A stretch of DNA of 22,073 nucleotides, taken from contig DATLYA010000297.1 of the NCBI GenBank assembly GCA_035575235.1, positions 1 through 22,073 on the forward strand, given 5' to 3'. The position numbers and the translations under genes are program-made. Under the pieces are notes generated by a model that was given only the letters and a program-made list of their open reading frames with translations, searched no databases and was not told the DNA's origin. Below, one piece after another: positions 7,787-15,596 of the stretch. Source of the DNA: SYOC01 sp035575235. Lineage in GTDB: Bacteria > Desulfobacterota > Binatia > Bin18. How positions within the stretch are numbered: position 1 is the stretch's first letter; every line of letters starts with the position of its first letter.

Positions 7787-8470
7787 ATGGAGAGAAGAGG
7801 AGCGGGATTTCAGTTGGCGTGCGGGGTAGTGCTACTTTCCCTCTCAGCCTCTGCATGTACATCGTCAAACAAAATCAATAACGCCATCGCCGGCGGACTT
7901 ATTGGCGCCGGCATCGGCGCGGCAGCCGGCGCAGGAGTCGGCACTAATAATGAAGAGCGTGGGGAAAGCGCCGGTATCGGCGCCGGCATCGGCGCAGTCA
8001 TTGGCAGCGTTCTTGGCTATGTCTTAACAAAAGAAGAAGCGGCGGCCCCGCCAGCACCGCCGCCACCGTCAGCGCCGCGAGCGGTAGCGCCGCCACCACC
8101 ACCGCCGCCGTCGGAATCGAAGAAGATCGTCTTGCGCGGCATTAATTTTGACTTCGATAAGGCGACCATTAAACGAGAATTCGTTCCAGTCCTCGACGAA
8201 GCGGCGCAGATCTTAAAAGATAATCCACAGGTGAGAGTAACGATCGAAGGGCACACCGATTCAATAGGGACGGACGCCTACAATCAGCGCCTGTCTGAGC
8301 GGCGCGCCAGAGCGGTGAAACAGTATCTCGTTTCGCGCGGCGTTGAAGCAAGCCGTTTAGACACAGTCGGTAAGGGCGAGAGAGAGCCGATCGCCCCGAA
8401 TACAAAGGACGGCAAGGACAATCCTGAGGGCCGGGCGATGAACCGCCGCGCTGAGCTGAAGGTGCAATAA
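7787..8470 (+). CDS. OmpA-family lipoprotein with glycine-zipper and Pro-rich linker
   Basis: This is a 227-residue lipoprotein. Start: AGGAGGAGAGAAG precedes the ATG at 7787. A signal peptide ends in the lipobox LSASAC, with Cys24 to be lipidated. Residues about 30-85 form a glycine-zipper domain (AGGLIGAGIGAAAGAGVG and a second copy AGIGAGIGAVIGSVLG), likely membrane inserting. A linker of about 25 residues made of Ala and Pro follows. The C-terminal OmpA peptidoglycan-binding domain has INFDFDKATI, IEGHTDSIGTDAYNQ-LSERRA and a final MNRRAELKV; the Asp and Arg that bind diaminopimelate fit. The role is probably to tether the outer membrane to peptidoglycan, Pal-like but not part of a visible tol-pal cluster. 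A terminator follows immediately. Confidence 0.9.
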   Translation: MERRGAGFQLACGVVLLSLSASACTSSNKINNAIAGGLIGAGIGAAAGAGVGTNNEERGESAGIGAGIGAVIGSVLGYVLTKEEAAAPPAPPPPSAPRAVAPPPPPPPSESKKIVLRGINFDFDKATIKREFVPVLDEAAQILKDNPQVRVTIEGHTDSIGTDAYNQRLSERRARAVKQYLVSRGVEASRLDTVGKGEREPIAPNTKDGKDNPEGRAMNRRAELKVQ

Positions 8471-8482
8471 CAAGGCAACAAG

Positions 8483-8509
8483 GGGCGGGAAGCATCCCGC
8501 CCTTTTTTT
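8483..8509 (+). terminator. Rho-independent terminator after the OmpA-family gene
   Basis: GGGCGGGA (8483-8490) pairs with TCCCGCCC (8495-8502) around the tetraloop AGCA, followed by seven T (8503-8509). The 8-base-pair GC-rich stem plus T run is a textbook intrinsic terminator, 12 bases after the stop codon. Confidence 0.93.
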
Positions 8510-8567
8510 ATGTATAAGCATCCCTGACTACCCTATCGTGCTGGAAGAGCGAAGCAGGAGATTGTTC

Positions 8568-9122
8568 ATGGACACGCACGCCCCACGACCTACACGCGTC
8601 CCCATAGTCGTCCTTTTGCTCACTTCTTTCCTCAGCCTCACTGTTACTGCCAGCATCGCGGGCGCGGCAGAGCAACAGCCACGATCGACTCCTCCCAAAA
8701 AACTCGCCAAGACAAAGCCAACACAGTCTACCCAAACGTCCCGGTCGCGGGCGAAAACCGCTGGGCCTGGCGTTCCGGTCATTTCTGAAGATGTCGCGCT
8801 TGCCACGTTTGACGCTTTCACGATTGAGTGGATGAAGAAGCTGGAGCAAACCGAAGAATTTCATAAAGCGCAAGCGCAGATCACGCCGGCAGCAGAGGGC
8901 TTTGCGGTAGAATATGTCGGCTACTTGCCCCACCGCTACATTCACGTCAAGAAAACCGAATCAGCAGACACCCCCTATGTCGGCATCCTCACCTATTTTG
9001 AAAAGAAGCTTCGCTGCACAGCGAAGACGAAAGAGGCGGCGTTGCAAGGTCCTTTTGAACAAATAGAAACGAACCAAGTCTCAGAAATATTCCGCTTCAC
9101 GAAAGGGAAGTGGGTGTACTAA
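8568..9122 (+). CDS. Secreted or periplasmic protein of unknown function
   Basis: This is 184 residues. The ATG at 8568 is preceded by GCAGGAG; the frame is open to 8538 but upstream starts are weaker. A signal peptide (residues about 1-33) has a basic start, a long Leu/Val core and a likely signal peptidase I site after AGA. A low-complexity Lys/Thr/Ser/Pro linker (about 35-70) leads to a folded domain (about 75-184) with VEYVGYLPHRYIHVK, PYVGILTYFEKKLRC and the end VSEIFRFTKGKWVY. I do not recognise a named family; the 'EIFRF-KGKWVY' end looks like small conserved envelope proteins. It follows the upstream terminator, so it begins a new transcript, and an M16 peptidase pair follows about 110 bases later. 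Confidence 0.75.
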   Translation: MDTHAPRPTRVPIVVLLLTSFLSLTVTASIAGAAEQQPRSTPPKKLAKTKPTQSTQTSRSRAKTAGPGVPVISEDVALATFDAFTIEWMKKLEQTEEFHKAQAQITPAAEGFAVEYVGYLPHRYIHVKKTESADTPYVGILTYFEKKLRCTAKTKEAALQGPFEQIETNQVSEIFRFTKGKWVY

Positions 9123-9232
9123 CGCGGTACGAGCGTCACGCGGCCCTCTTTGCCGCGCTCACCCCCTTTTGCGCATGCCGCATCCTTATTCGGCATTTAC
9201 CAATTCCATTACTCCTCACGAGGTTCTCCCCC

Positions 9233-10639
9233 ATGATCCAGGCTCAGAGAGGGATCTCTTCTGGGATCTGCTTGGCGCTGTTCTGTCTCGTCAATGGCCT
9301 ACCGTTCAATACGCTCGCTCATACGACAGTAACCACCGCACAGGGTTGGAAGGTGACTGAGGAGACTTTAGAGAATGGGCTCACGGTGCTGCTGCTTGAA
9401 GACCACCGCGCGCCGGCAGTTTCACTGCAAGTGTGGTACAAAGTCGGCTCGCGGAACGAACGCCTTGGCATGACCGGCATTTCTCATTTGCTTGAACATT
9501 TAATGTTCCGCGGCACGCCGAAGTATGGGCCCGGGGAGTTTTCTCAATTGGTGCAATCTACCGGCGGGATGGACAATGCCTTCACCACCGATGACTACAC
9601 CGTCTATTTTGAAAACACCGCCGCCCCGCGTATCGATCTGCTCATCGACCTGGAAGCGGATCGTATGGTGAACCTTAACCTCGACGAAACTGATTTCCAG
9701 GCTGAGCGTAAAATTGTGATGGAAGAACGGCGGCTTCGCACCGCAGACGAGCCGGCGGCGGACCTCCTGGAGCAGGTTAGCGCAGCCGCCTATACGGCGC
9801 ACCCATACGGCTGGCCGGTGGTTGGCTGGATGAGCGATCTTGAAGCGCTCACTCTCGATGATGTGAAGCAGTATCGACACACGTACTACGCGCCCAACAA
9901 CGCTATTCTGGTCATCGCCGGAGACGTCAACCCGGACACGCTCTTACCTAAGATTCGGGAAGCGTTCGGCAACGCTCCGGCAGGCCCGCCGCCGCCGCCG
10001 GTCACCGCAAAGGAGCCGCCCCAGCGCGGGGAGCGGCGCGTCATCCTCAAACGCCCGGCGTCTCTTCCTATTTATATGGCCGCATACCATGTGCCGAACT
10101 TCACGGAGAAGGATAGTTTTCCCCTCGCCATGTTGTCGGTCATTCTCGCCGGCGGGCGCAGTTCACGGCTGCAAACGATTCTGGTTGAGAAAAAGGCGTT
10201 AGCGCTCTCCGCAGACGCCGATTATGATCGCACCTCTCGTGACCCTCCCCTTTTTATTTTGTCCATGCGCATCGCTCCTGGCAAAAAATGGCAGGATGCT
10301 GAAGCGGCCCTGTACCAGGAAGTTGAGCGATTAAAAACTACGCCGGTGGGAGATAAAGAGTTGCAACGGGCGCAGAATCTGGTGGAAGCATCTTTCACCT
10401 ATGGACAAGATTCGCTGTTCTTCCGCGCGCAACAACTCGGGCAATATGCAGCGCTGGGGGATTGGAAGATGATTGATCAGGTGATTCCTGGCATCCGCGC
10501 GGTCACTGCGGCAGACGTGCAACGTGTCGCCCAAACATATCTCCGAGAAGAGAACCGTACAGTCGGCCTTCTTCTTCCTGAAGGCGCCCCGCTGCGCGAG
10601 AAGCCAGAGGAGGATTTGAGCAGTCGGGCTGTGCATTGA
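9233..10639 (+). CDS. M16 zinc metallopeptidase, catalytic subunit (HxxEH)
   Basis: This 468-residue protein has a signal peptide (FCLVNGLPFNTLAHT region), so it acts in the periplasm. The inverted zinc motif HLLEH is at residues about 85-89, within GISHLLEHLMFRGTPKYGPG. The third ligand is one of the glutamates of KIVMEERR, about 75 residues later. In the C-terminal half the position that normally has Tyr after 'GLxY' reads KKALALSADADYD, so the substrate-clamping Arg/Tyr pair seems lacking here. The ATG at 9233 has ACGAGG upstream and puts the signal peptide near the N-terminus; an open frame from 9110 overlaps the previous gene. The next gene, 22 bases downstream, encodes the complementary non-catalytic subunit. 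Such pairs form heterodimeric peptidases. Confidence 0.92.
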   Translation: MIQAQRGISSGICLALFCLVNGLPFNTLAHTTVTTAQGWKVTEETLENGLTVLLLEDHRAPAVSLQVWYKVGSRNERLGMTGISHLLEHLMFRGTPKYGPGEFSQLVQSTGGMDNAFTTDDYTVYFENTAAPRIDLLIDLEADRMVNLNLDETDFQAERKIVMEERRLRTADEPAADLLEQVSAAAYTAHPYGWPVVGWMSDLEALTLDDVKQYRHTYYAPNNAILVIAGDVNPDTLLPKIREAFGNAPAGPPPPPVTAKEPPQRGERRVILKRPASLPIYMAAYHVPNFTEKDSFPLAMLSVILAGGRSSRLQTILVEKKALALSADADYDRTSRDPPLFILSMRIAPGKKWQDAEAALYQEVERLKTTPVGDKELQRAQNLVEASFTYGQDSLFFRAQQLGQYAALGDWKMIDQVIPGIRAVTAADVQRVAQTYLREENRTVGLLLPEGAPLREKPEEDLSSRAVH

Positions 10640-10661
10640 CAACCTTGGAGTGCAACTCGTC

Positions 10662-11990
10662 ATGAACATACGTCTCGCCGTTATCATGGTCTTGTTTTGC
10701 TTTTCCCCTGTCTCTGCGCAAGCTGCTCCTTTAGGCTCCCGCACCGTCCTGGATAATGGAGCCGTGCTTCTGGTCGCCGAGCGTCCAGGCATTCCGATGA
10801 TCGTGATGAGCATCACCCTGAAAACAGGCGCGGCGGCTGATCCCGCCGGAAAAGAGGGGGTGGCGAATCTCACCACTGAACTTCTGATGCGTGGAACCAG
10901 GAAACACACCGCGCAAAGTCTGGCTGAGGAGCTGGATTTTCTTGGCGCCTCACTGGGCGTGAACGCCGATTATGAAACGATCACCTTGTCTTTAACGACG
11001 CTGACCAAGAATGTAGAGCCGGCGATGAGCCTGTTGGCAGAGGTAGTCTTAACCCCAACCTTCCCACAAAACGAACTCGAGTTAAAACGGCAAGAGATCA
11101 TAGGCGAACTGAAAAGCCGGGAAGAACAACCAGGGTGGGTTGCCCAACGGGCTTTTCTCGCCAAGCTTTATCCTGACCATCCCTACGGACGCCAGGTGGA
11201 AGGACGACCGGAAACGCTCACCGCCCTAACGCAAGCCGATGTAAAAACATTCCATCAGACGTATTACCGGCCGAATATCGCCATTATCGCCTTTGCCGGC
11301 GATATTACGCAGGCGCAAGCAATCGCTCTTATCGAGAAACATTTCGCCGATTGGAAACAAGCGCCGGTTCCCGCGGTTCCGTGGCCGGAGAAAACGCCTG
11401 CGGCGCGCGCATGCATTAGCATTGATAAAAAAGTGACCCAGGCGAATATCATCCTTGGGCATCCAGGCATCGCTCGCTCCAACCCGGACTATTTCGCCGT
11501 GCAGCTCATGAACTACATCCTTGGCGCGCGCGGCACGGAATCCCGCCTCATGAAACGGATTCGCGAGGAACTCGGCCTCGTGTATCACATTGGCAGCGCC
11601 TTCGCCGTCCGCAAGCACGCCGGCCCATTCATGGTCACGTTGCAAACGCAGAACGCAAACGCGACGCAAGCGGTTGACGAATCGCTCCAGGTTTTGCGAC
11701 AATTCACGGCTCAAGGCATGACGCCAGATGAATTGGAGGCCGCGAAAACATACTTTATTAATAGTTTTCCCCTGCGTCTCGTGTCAAACCGCGATGTCGC
11801 AGCGCTGCTGCCAGTGTTGGAATTCTACGACCTCGGGCTCGATTACCCGGATCGGTACGCGGATCTCGTCGGGCAAGTGACGCTGGAAAAAGCGCAGGGA
11901 GCGGCGAAAACGTACATTCATCCGGATCAGTTGCTCCAAGTCATCGTGGCTGACCTCGCCGCGGCCGGGCTGGGGAAAAAGCAACCGTAG
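10662..11990 (+). CDS. M16 peptidase-like non-catalytic subunit (no HxxEH)
   Basis: This is 442 residues with an N-terminal signal peptide (MNIRLAVIMVLFCFSPVSAQA). The position aligned with HLLEH reads NLTTELLMRGT, so the zinc ligands are missing and it cannot be a zinc peptidase alone. By contrast ESRLMKRIREELGLVYHIGS keeps the Arg/Tyr pair that M16 partner subunits use to bind the substrate. Together with the gene upstream it should make one working heterodimer, as known for paired two-subunit M16B proteins. The ATG at 10662 has TTGGAG about 11 bases upstream; an in-frame GTG at 10650 is less likely. It converges on the glutamate dehydrogenase gene with 26 bases between. Confidence 0.9.
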   Translation: MNIRLAVIMVLFCFSPVSAQAAPLGSRTVLDNGAVLLVAERPGIPMIVMSITLKTGAAADPAGKEGVANLTTELLMRGTRKHTAQSLAEELDFLGASLGVNADYETITLSLTTLTKNVEPAMSLLAEVVLTPTFPQNELELKRQEIIGELKSREEQPGWVAQRAFLAKLYPDHPYGRQVEGRPETLTALTQADVKTFHQTYYRPNIAIIAFAGDITQAQAIALIEKHFADWKQAPVPAVPWPEKTPAARACISIDKKVTQANIILGHPGIARSNPDYFAVQLMNYILGARGTESRLMKRIREELGLVYHIGSAFAVRKHAGPFMVTLQTQNANATQAVDESLQVLRQFTAQGMTPDELEAAKTYFINSFPLRLVSNRDVAALLPVLEFYDLGLDYPDRYADLVGQVTLEKAQGAAKTYIHPDQLLQVIVADLAAAGLGKKQP

Positions 11991-12016
11991 CCATTTCGTG
12001 CTCCATCATATCTCAC

Positions 12017-13261
12017 TCAGGGATAGATACCACGAATGGTGACGGCTTCAGCGACCCGCTGGATGGCGTAAATCTGCGCCGCTGTCCGCGGATCGACTTT
12101 CTTCTCATGCGCGACGCGCAGCACTTGATTGAAGCTGCGCACCATTATTTGCCGCAGCCGTTCATTGATTTCGTCTTCACCCCAGAAGAAGGACTGCAGG
12201 TCTTGCACCCACTCAAAGTACGACACCGTCACGCCGCCGGCATTACACAGGATGTCGGGAATGATGAAGACGTTTCTGGCGTTCAGAATCTCGTCTGCCT
12301 CCGGCGTCAACGGACCGTTCGCGCCCTCGGCTATGATCTTTGCCCGCACCCGAGGCGCATTCGCGGCGGTGATCTGATTCTCCATGGCGCAGGGCATTAA
12401 CACCTCGCAGTCGAGCTCCAGTAAATCCGCGTTGCTAATAGGCTCGCCGTGTGCATACCCCACAACAGAACCAGTGGCGGCGGCATAGGCGAGCACATCG
12501 CGAGCATCAAGTCCTTTGGGATTATACACTCCGCCACGCACATCACTGACTGCGATAATTGTCGCGCCGCGTTCTTCGGTGAGGTACGCTGCGGGCGCAC
12601 CGACTTTTCCGAACCCCTGCACGACGACACGGGCGCCCTCAATGGGAATATTTTTGCGTTTGAGCGCTTCCACCGTTGTCACCATGACCCCGCGTCCGGT
12701 GGCTTCACTGCGCCCAAGCGAACCGCCAATCGCCAGCGGTTTGCCCGTCACCACCGCCGGCACGGAATAACCGCGATGCATGGAGTAGGTGTCCATAATC
12801 CAGGCCATCTCCCGCTCACCGGTGCCAAGATCCGGCGCTGGGATATCGCCTTGCGGGCTCATCAATACCCCAATCTCGGTCGCGTAGCGGCGCGTAAGAT
12901 TCTCCAGCTCCCGCAACGATAACGCTTTGGGATCACAAATCACCCCGCCTTTGGCGCCGCCGTACGGAATGCCGACAACAGCGCACTTCCACGTCATCCA
13001 CATGGCCAGGGCCCGCACCTCATCAAGGGTCACGCCGGGATGATAACGAATACCGCCCTTCGTGGGGCCCAGCGCGGTGTTGTGGTGCACCCGGTACCCG
13101 GTAAACACATGCACTGAACCATCATCCATTTCCACAGGAAAGTTGACCGTTAGCTCCCGTTTTGGCACCCGCAGATATTCGACAATACCAGGCTTCAGCT
13201 TCAAATAGCTCACCGCTTTATCGAACTGCCGAAGGGCGCTCTCATACACATCTTCCGCCAT
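12017..13261 (-). CDS. Glutamate dehydrogenase family (Glu/Leu/Phe/Val dehydrogenase)
   Basis: This is 414 residues, the usual length for hexameric small glutamate dehydrogenases of the archaeal/Gram-positive type. It catalyses reversible oxidative deamination of glutamate to 2-oxoglutarate and ammonia with NAD(P). Motifs: TKGGIRYHPGV (Lys68), WKCAVVGIPYGGAKGGV (Lys92 and the catalytic Lys104), PAPDLGTGEREMAWIMD (Asp144), and the Rossmann motif QGFGKVG (about 215-221). The conserved C-terminal domain includes PCAMENQI and AEGANGPLTPEAD. AAGGAGAGAG sits directly before the ATG. Leucine dehydrogenases are shorter (about 360 residues), which favours glutamate, but the substrate is not proven. 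The start is divergent from the AIR-synthase-like gene with only about 50 bases between, so promoters must overlap. Confidence 0.93.
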   Translation of the reverse strand: MAEDVYESALRQFDKAVSYLKLKPGIVEYLRVPKRELTVNFPVEMDDGSVHVFTGYRVHHNTALGPTKGGIRYHPGVTLDEVRALAMWMTWKCAVVGIPYGGAKGGVICDPKALSLRELENLTRRYATEIGVLMSPQGDIPAPDLGTGEREMAWIMDTYSMHRGYSVPAVVTGKPLAIGGSLGRSEATGRGVMVTTVEALKRKNIPIEGARVVVQGFGKVGAPAAYLTEERGATIIAVSDVRGGVYNPKGLDARDVLAYAAATGSVVGYAHGEPISNADLLELDCEVLMPCAMENQITAANAPRVRAKIIAEGANGPLTPEADEILNARNVFIIPDILCNAGGVTVSYFEWVQDLQSFFWGEDEINERLRQIMVRSFNQVLRVAHEKKVDPRTAAQIYAIQRVAEAVTIRGIYP

Positions 13262-13310
13262 CTCTCTCTCCTTGTGTCACAACATGAGCCTATGCTACCA
13301 CGCATACATC

Positions 13311-14303
13311 ATGCTCACGCCAGGAAAATTACCAGTGGCGCTTCTTAAGCGTTGCATCAACCAACACGGGGCCACAGACGCCGCAGTCCTCATTGGTCCC
13401 CGTTTCGGGGAAGACTGCGCCGTCATCGATCTTGGCAATTATTATTTAATCACGAAAACCGATCCTATTACATTCGCTACCGCAGAAATTGGTTGGTACG
13501 CCGTTCACGTGAACGCTAACGATGTGGCGACCATGGGCGCGCGTCCGCGCTGGTTCCAGGCTACCCTGCTTTTTCCCACCGGTACGAGCGAAGACACGGT
13601 GCTGCGGGTGTTTGCGCAAATCGACGCCGCCGCGAAAGAACTTGGGATTGCCGTCACTGGAGGACATACTGAAGTGACGACAGCGGTTCATCAGCCCGTT
13701 GTGGTTGGCGACATGCACGGCGTAGTGGCGAAAGACCAACTCGTGACCTCGGATGGCGCACGCCCTGGCGACTTAGTGGTGATGACAAAAAGTGCAGGAC
13801 TGGAAGGAACCAGCATCCTGGCGGCGGAAAAAGCCGAGGAACTCAAGTTCCAGCTTGACGAAGGCAGCCGGCAAACCGCCCTTCGCTTGCGTCATTCACC
13901 AGGAATCTCCGTGGTGAATGACGCTCTCATCGCAGCGGCTCACGGCGCTACGGCCATGCATGACCCGACTGAAGGCGGCATCGCTATGGGACTGTACGAA
14001 CTGGCCTCAGCTTCGCGTGCAGGCATTAAACTAGACGTAGATGCAATCCCTATCCTCCCAGTGACCCACGCCATTTGCCGTTTCTTTAACCTCAACCCGC
14101 TAGGGCTAATCAGTTCAGGCGCGCTCTTGCTGACGATTCCGCCAGCGCGCTGGCCTGCGCTGCAAGCAGCGTTTCGCGCCCAAGGCATAATGGCGCAAGC
14201 GATTGGCGTGATGCAAACTGGCGGCGGCATCCAGGCTACGTCCAGGGGAAAGATAGTGCCGTTTGTTTACAGCGAAACTGACGAACTGACGAAAGTCTTG
14301 TAG
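13311..14303 (+). CDS. AIR synthase-related (HypE/PurM/ThiL-fold) protein
   Basis: This protein of about 330 residues begins MLTPGKLPVALLKRCINQ. It has the ATP-binding signatures of the PurM superfamily: a GPRFGEDCAVID segment, KTDPITF, VHVNANDVATMGARPRW and TGGHTEV. In the second domain DPTEGGIAMGLYELA resembles HypE. HypE, which dehydrates carbamoyl groups for NiFe hydrogenase assembly, ends in a conserved PRIC with an essential Cys; this protein ends TDELTKVL without it, and no hydrogenase genes are near. It is therefore a HypE-like paralogue of unknown reaction, probably binding or cleaving ATP. No clear Shine-Dalgarno is seen; the ATG at 13311 matches the family start, while TTG 13272 or ATG 13284 are alternatives. 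Confidence 0.82.
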   Translation: MLTPGKLPVALLKRCINQHGATDAAVLIGPRFGEDCAVIDLGNYYLITKTDPITFATAEIGWYAVHVNANDVATMGARPRWFQATLLFPTGTSEDTVLRVFAQIDAAAKELGIAVTGGHTEVTTAVHQPVVVGDMHGVVAKDQLVTSDGARPGDLVVMTKSAGLEGTSILAAEKAEELKFQLDEGSRQTALRLRHSPGISVVNDALIAAAHGATAMHDPTEGGIAMGLYELASASRAGIKLDVDAIPILPVTHAICRFFNLNPLGLISSGALLLTIPPARWPALQAAFRAQGIMAQAIGVMQTGGGIQATSRGKIVPFVYSETDELTKVL

Positions 14304-14389
14304 ATGGTTCCTTAAGCGCCTCATCCTAACGTCATTAACAGTGATTGCGCCTGCCTCGTGGACCAGTCTGCCTCCTTTCCTAGCACCCT

Positions 14390-14419
14390 TTGACAAACGG
14401 GAGGCGTTGGCAGGATAAT
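14390..14419 (+). promoter_or_regulatory. Sigma70-type promoter for the GT4 operon
   Basis: A perfect -35 box TTGACA (14390-14395) is followed after 18 bases by GATAAT (14414-14419), one mismatch from TATAAT. Transcription would start near 14426, leaving a leader of about 125 bases that contains the small adenylate-cyclase-like ORF before the glycosyltransferase start. This is the clearest promoter in the window by eye. Confidence 0.65.
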
Positions 14420-14438
14420 CGCTTGCGGGGAGGCGAGT

Positions 14439-14534
14439 ATGGAGCGCAGGCTCACCTTCATGCTGAGCGCCGATGTCCAAAGCAACCGCCGCTTGATGAG
14501 GGAAGATAAAGCAGGAACCCTTCGTGAGAATTGA
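14439..14534 (+). pseudogene. 31-codon ORF resembling the N-terminus of a class III adenylate/guanylate cyclase
   Basis: The ATG at 14439 follows GGGGAGG (spacing 6). The product begins MERRLTFMLSADVQSNRRLM and continues REDKAGTLREN before a TGA at 14532. Class III cyclases of many proteobacterium-like genomes begin with very similar text (ERRLAAILAADVVGYSRLM followed by G-DE-GTL). Only this first strand remains; no cyclase catalytic domain follows. It may be the relic of a cyclase gene whose rest was replaced by the glycosyltransferase operon, or a leader peptide that happened to keep a promoter and ribosome binding site. It lies 15 bases before the glycosyltransferase start, so translational coupling is possible. 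Confidence 0.6.
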
Positions 14535-14549
14535 GCGACGAGGGCAAGG

Positions 14550-15596
14550 ATGTTACGGATTGCGCAGATTACGAGTGTTTCCATCTCCGTGCCGCCTGGC
14601 ACCCACGGCGGGACCGAACGCATGGTCTATCAACTCACTGAAGGGCTGGTGCGGCGCGGCCACGCGGTCGAACTCTTTGCCTCCGGCGACTCGCGCGTGT
14701 CCTGCCCGGTGCGCAGCGTGACGCCGACCGCGCTTCTCGATCGTCCGGATTGGTCCACCTACCTGGAGCGAGAATATGAGGCCATGAACGCCTTTCAGCT
14801 TTTCCGCCAGGCCGAACGCTTTGATCTGATCCACGCTCACTGGCCGTGCCTGGCTCCCTATTTCTCCCCTTTTATGCAGATTCCCATGGTCCTTACTTAT
14901 CACTACATTTCGCCCGAGTCGCTTGAGTTCTATGAGACCCGCTTTCCGCGTTGTCGCGGCGTTTTTGTCAGTCGTGCACAAGCAGTCGGGCTCGACCGGC
15001 CGCATGGCCGGGTGATCCACAACGCCGTGCGTGGAGAAGATATTCCCTATGGAGACGGCGTTGAGGACCGGCTGATCATTGTTGCCCGCATGGCGCCGCG
15101 CAAAGGCATCGCCGAGGCGATCCGTATTGCTCGTCAGGCCGGCAAACCACTGTTGGTGATCGCACCGGTTATGCACAACCTGGCTGAGAGCCCAGTCTAC
15201 TTTCGTGATGTGATCGCGCCGTTGATCGATGGCAAAGAGGTCTGCTACGTTCCAGGCTTATCCAATGACCTGGCCTTGCAAGAGGTCGGACGCTCGCGCG
15301 CCTTTCTGTTTCCGCTGCAGTGGGAGGAGCCGTTTGGTCTTGCCGTACTGGAGGCCATGGTGACCGGAACGCCAGTGATCACCTACCGACGCGGGGGCAT
15401 GCTGGAGTTGGTGGAAGATGGAGTCACGGGGTTCCTGGTGGACAACGAAGACGAGATGCTTGCGGCGATTCGGGAGGTCGGCACAATTGACCGACGGCGC
15501 TGCCGCGAACGTGCGCTGGCCCGCTTCAGCGTCGAACGTATGGTGAAGGCGTATGAGCAACTCTACTATGAAATTCTGGCAGAGCACCATACCTGA
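14550..15596 (+). CDS. Glycosyltransferase family 4 (GT-B fold)
   Basis: This is 348 residues. The N-terminal domain has IAQITSVSISVPPGTHGGTERMV and LVRRGHAVELFASGDS, the typical GT4 acceptor side. The C-terminal nucleotide-sugar domain has IIVARMAPRKGIAEAI and the E-x7-E motif in WEEPFGLAVLEAMVTGTPVI (about 258-275). The enzyme should transfer a sugar from a nucleotide donor with retention; donor and acceptor are unknown. GAGGGCAAGG immediately precedes the ATG at 14550. It is the first gene of a three-gene unit; the methyltransferase frame starts 44 bases before its stop. No transmembrane helix is seen, so it is cytoplasmic or peripheral. Mannosyl- and glucosyltransferases of this type also make compatible solutes, glycolipids or natural products. 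Confidence 0.92.
   Translation: MLRIAQITSVSISVPPGTHGGTERMVYQLTEGLVRRGHAVELFASGDSRVSCPVRSVTPTALLDRPDWSTYLEREYEAMNAFQLFRQAERFDLIHAHWPCLAPYFSPFMQIPMVLTYHYISPESLEFYETRFPRCRGVFVSRAQAVGLDRPHGRVIHNAVRGEDIPYGDGVEDRLIIVARMAPRKGIAEAIRIARQAGKPLLVIAPVMHNLAESPVYFRDVIAPLIDGKEVCYVPGLSNDLALQEVGRSRAFLFPLQWEEPFGLAVLEAMVTGTPVITYRRGGMLELVEDGVTGFLVDNEDEMLAAIREVGTIDRRRCRERALARFSVERMVKAYEQLYYEILAEHHT

Noticed and set aside
8041..8115. Repetitive CCGCCACCACC sequence as a DNA repeat or CRISPR-like array
   Set aside because: It encodes the Ala/Pro linker of the OmpA-family lipoprotein and has no repeat-spacer structure.
11991..12039. CCATTTCGTG / CACGAATGG hairpin between the M16 and glutamate dehydrogenase genes as a bidirectional terminator
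   Set aside because: The loop is about 30 bases, one base is bulged, no T run follows on either strand, and half of it is inside the dehydrogenase gene.
13311..14303. Naming the gene hypE
   Set aside because: The C-terminal PRIC Cys is missing and no hydrogenase maturation genes are near.
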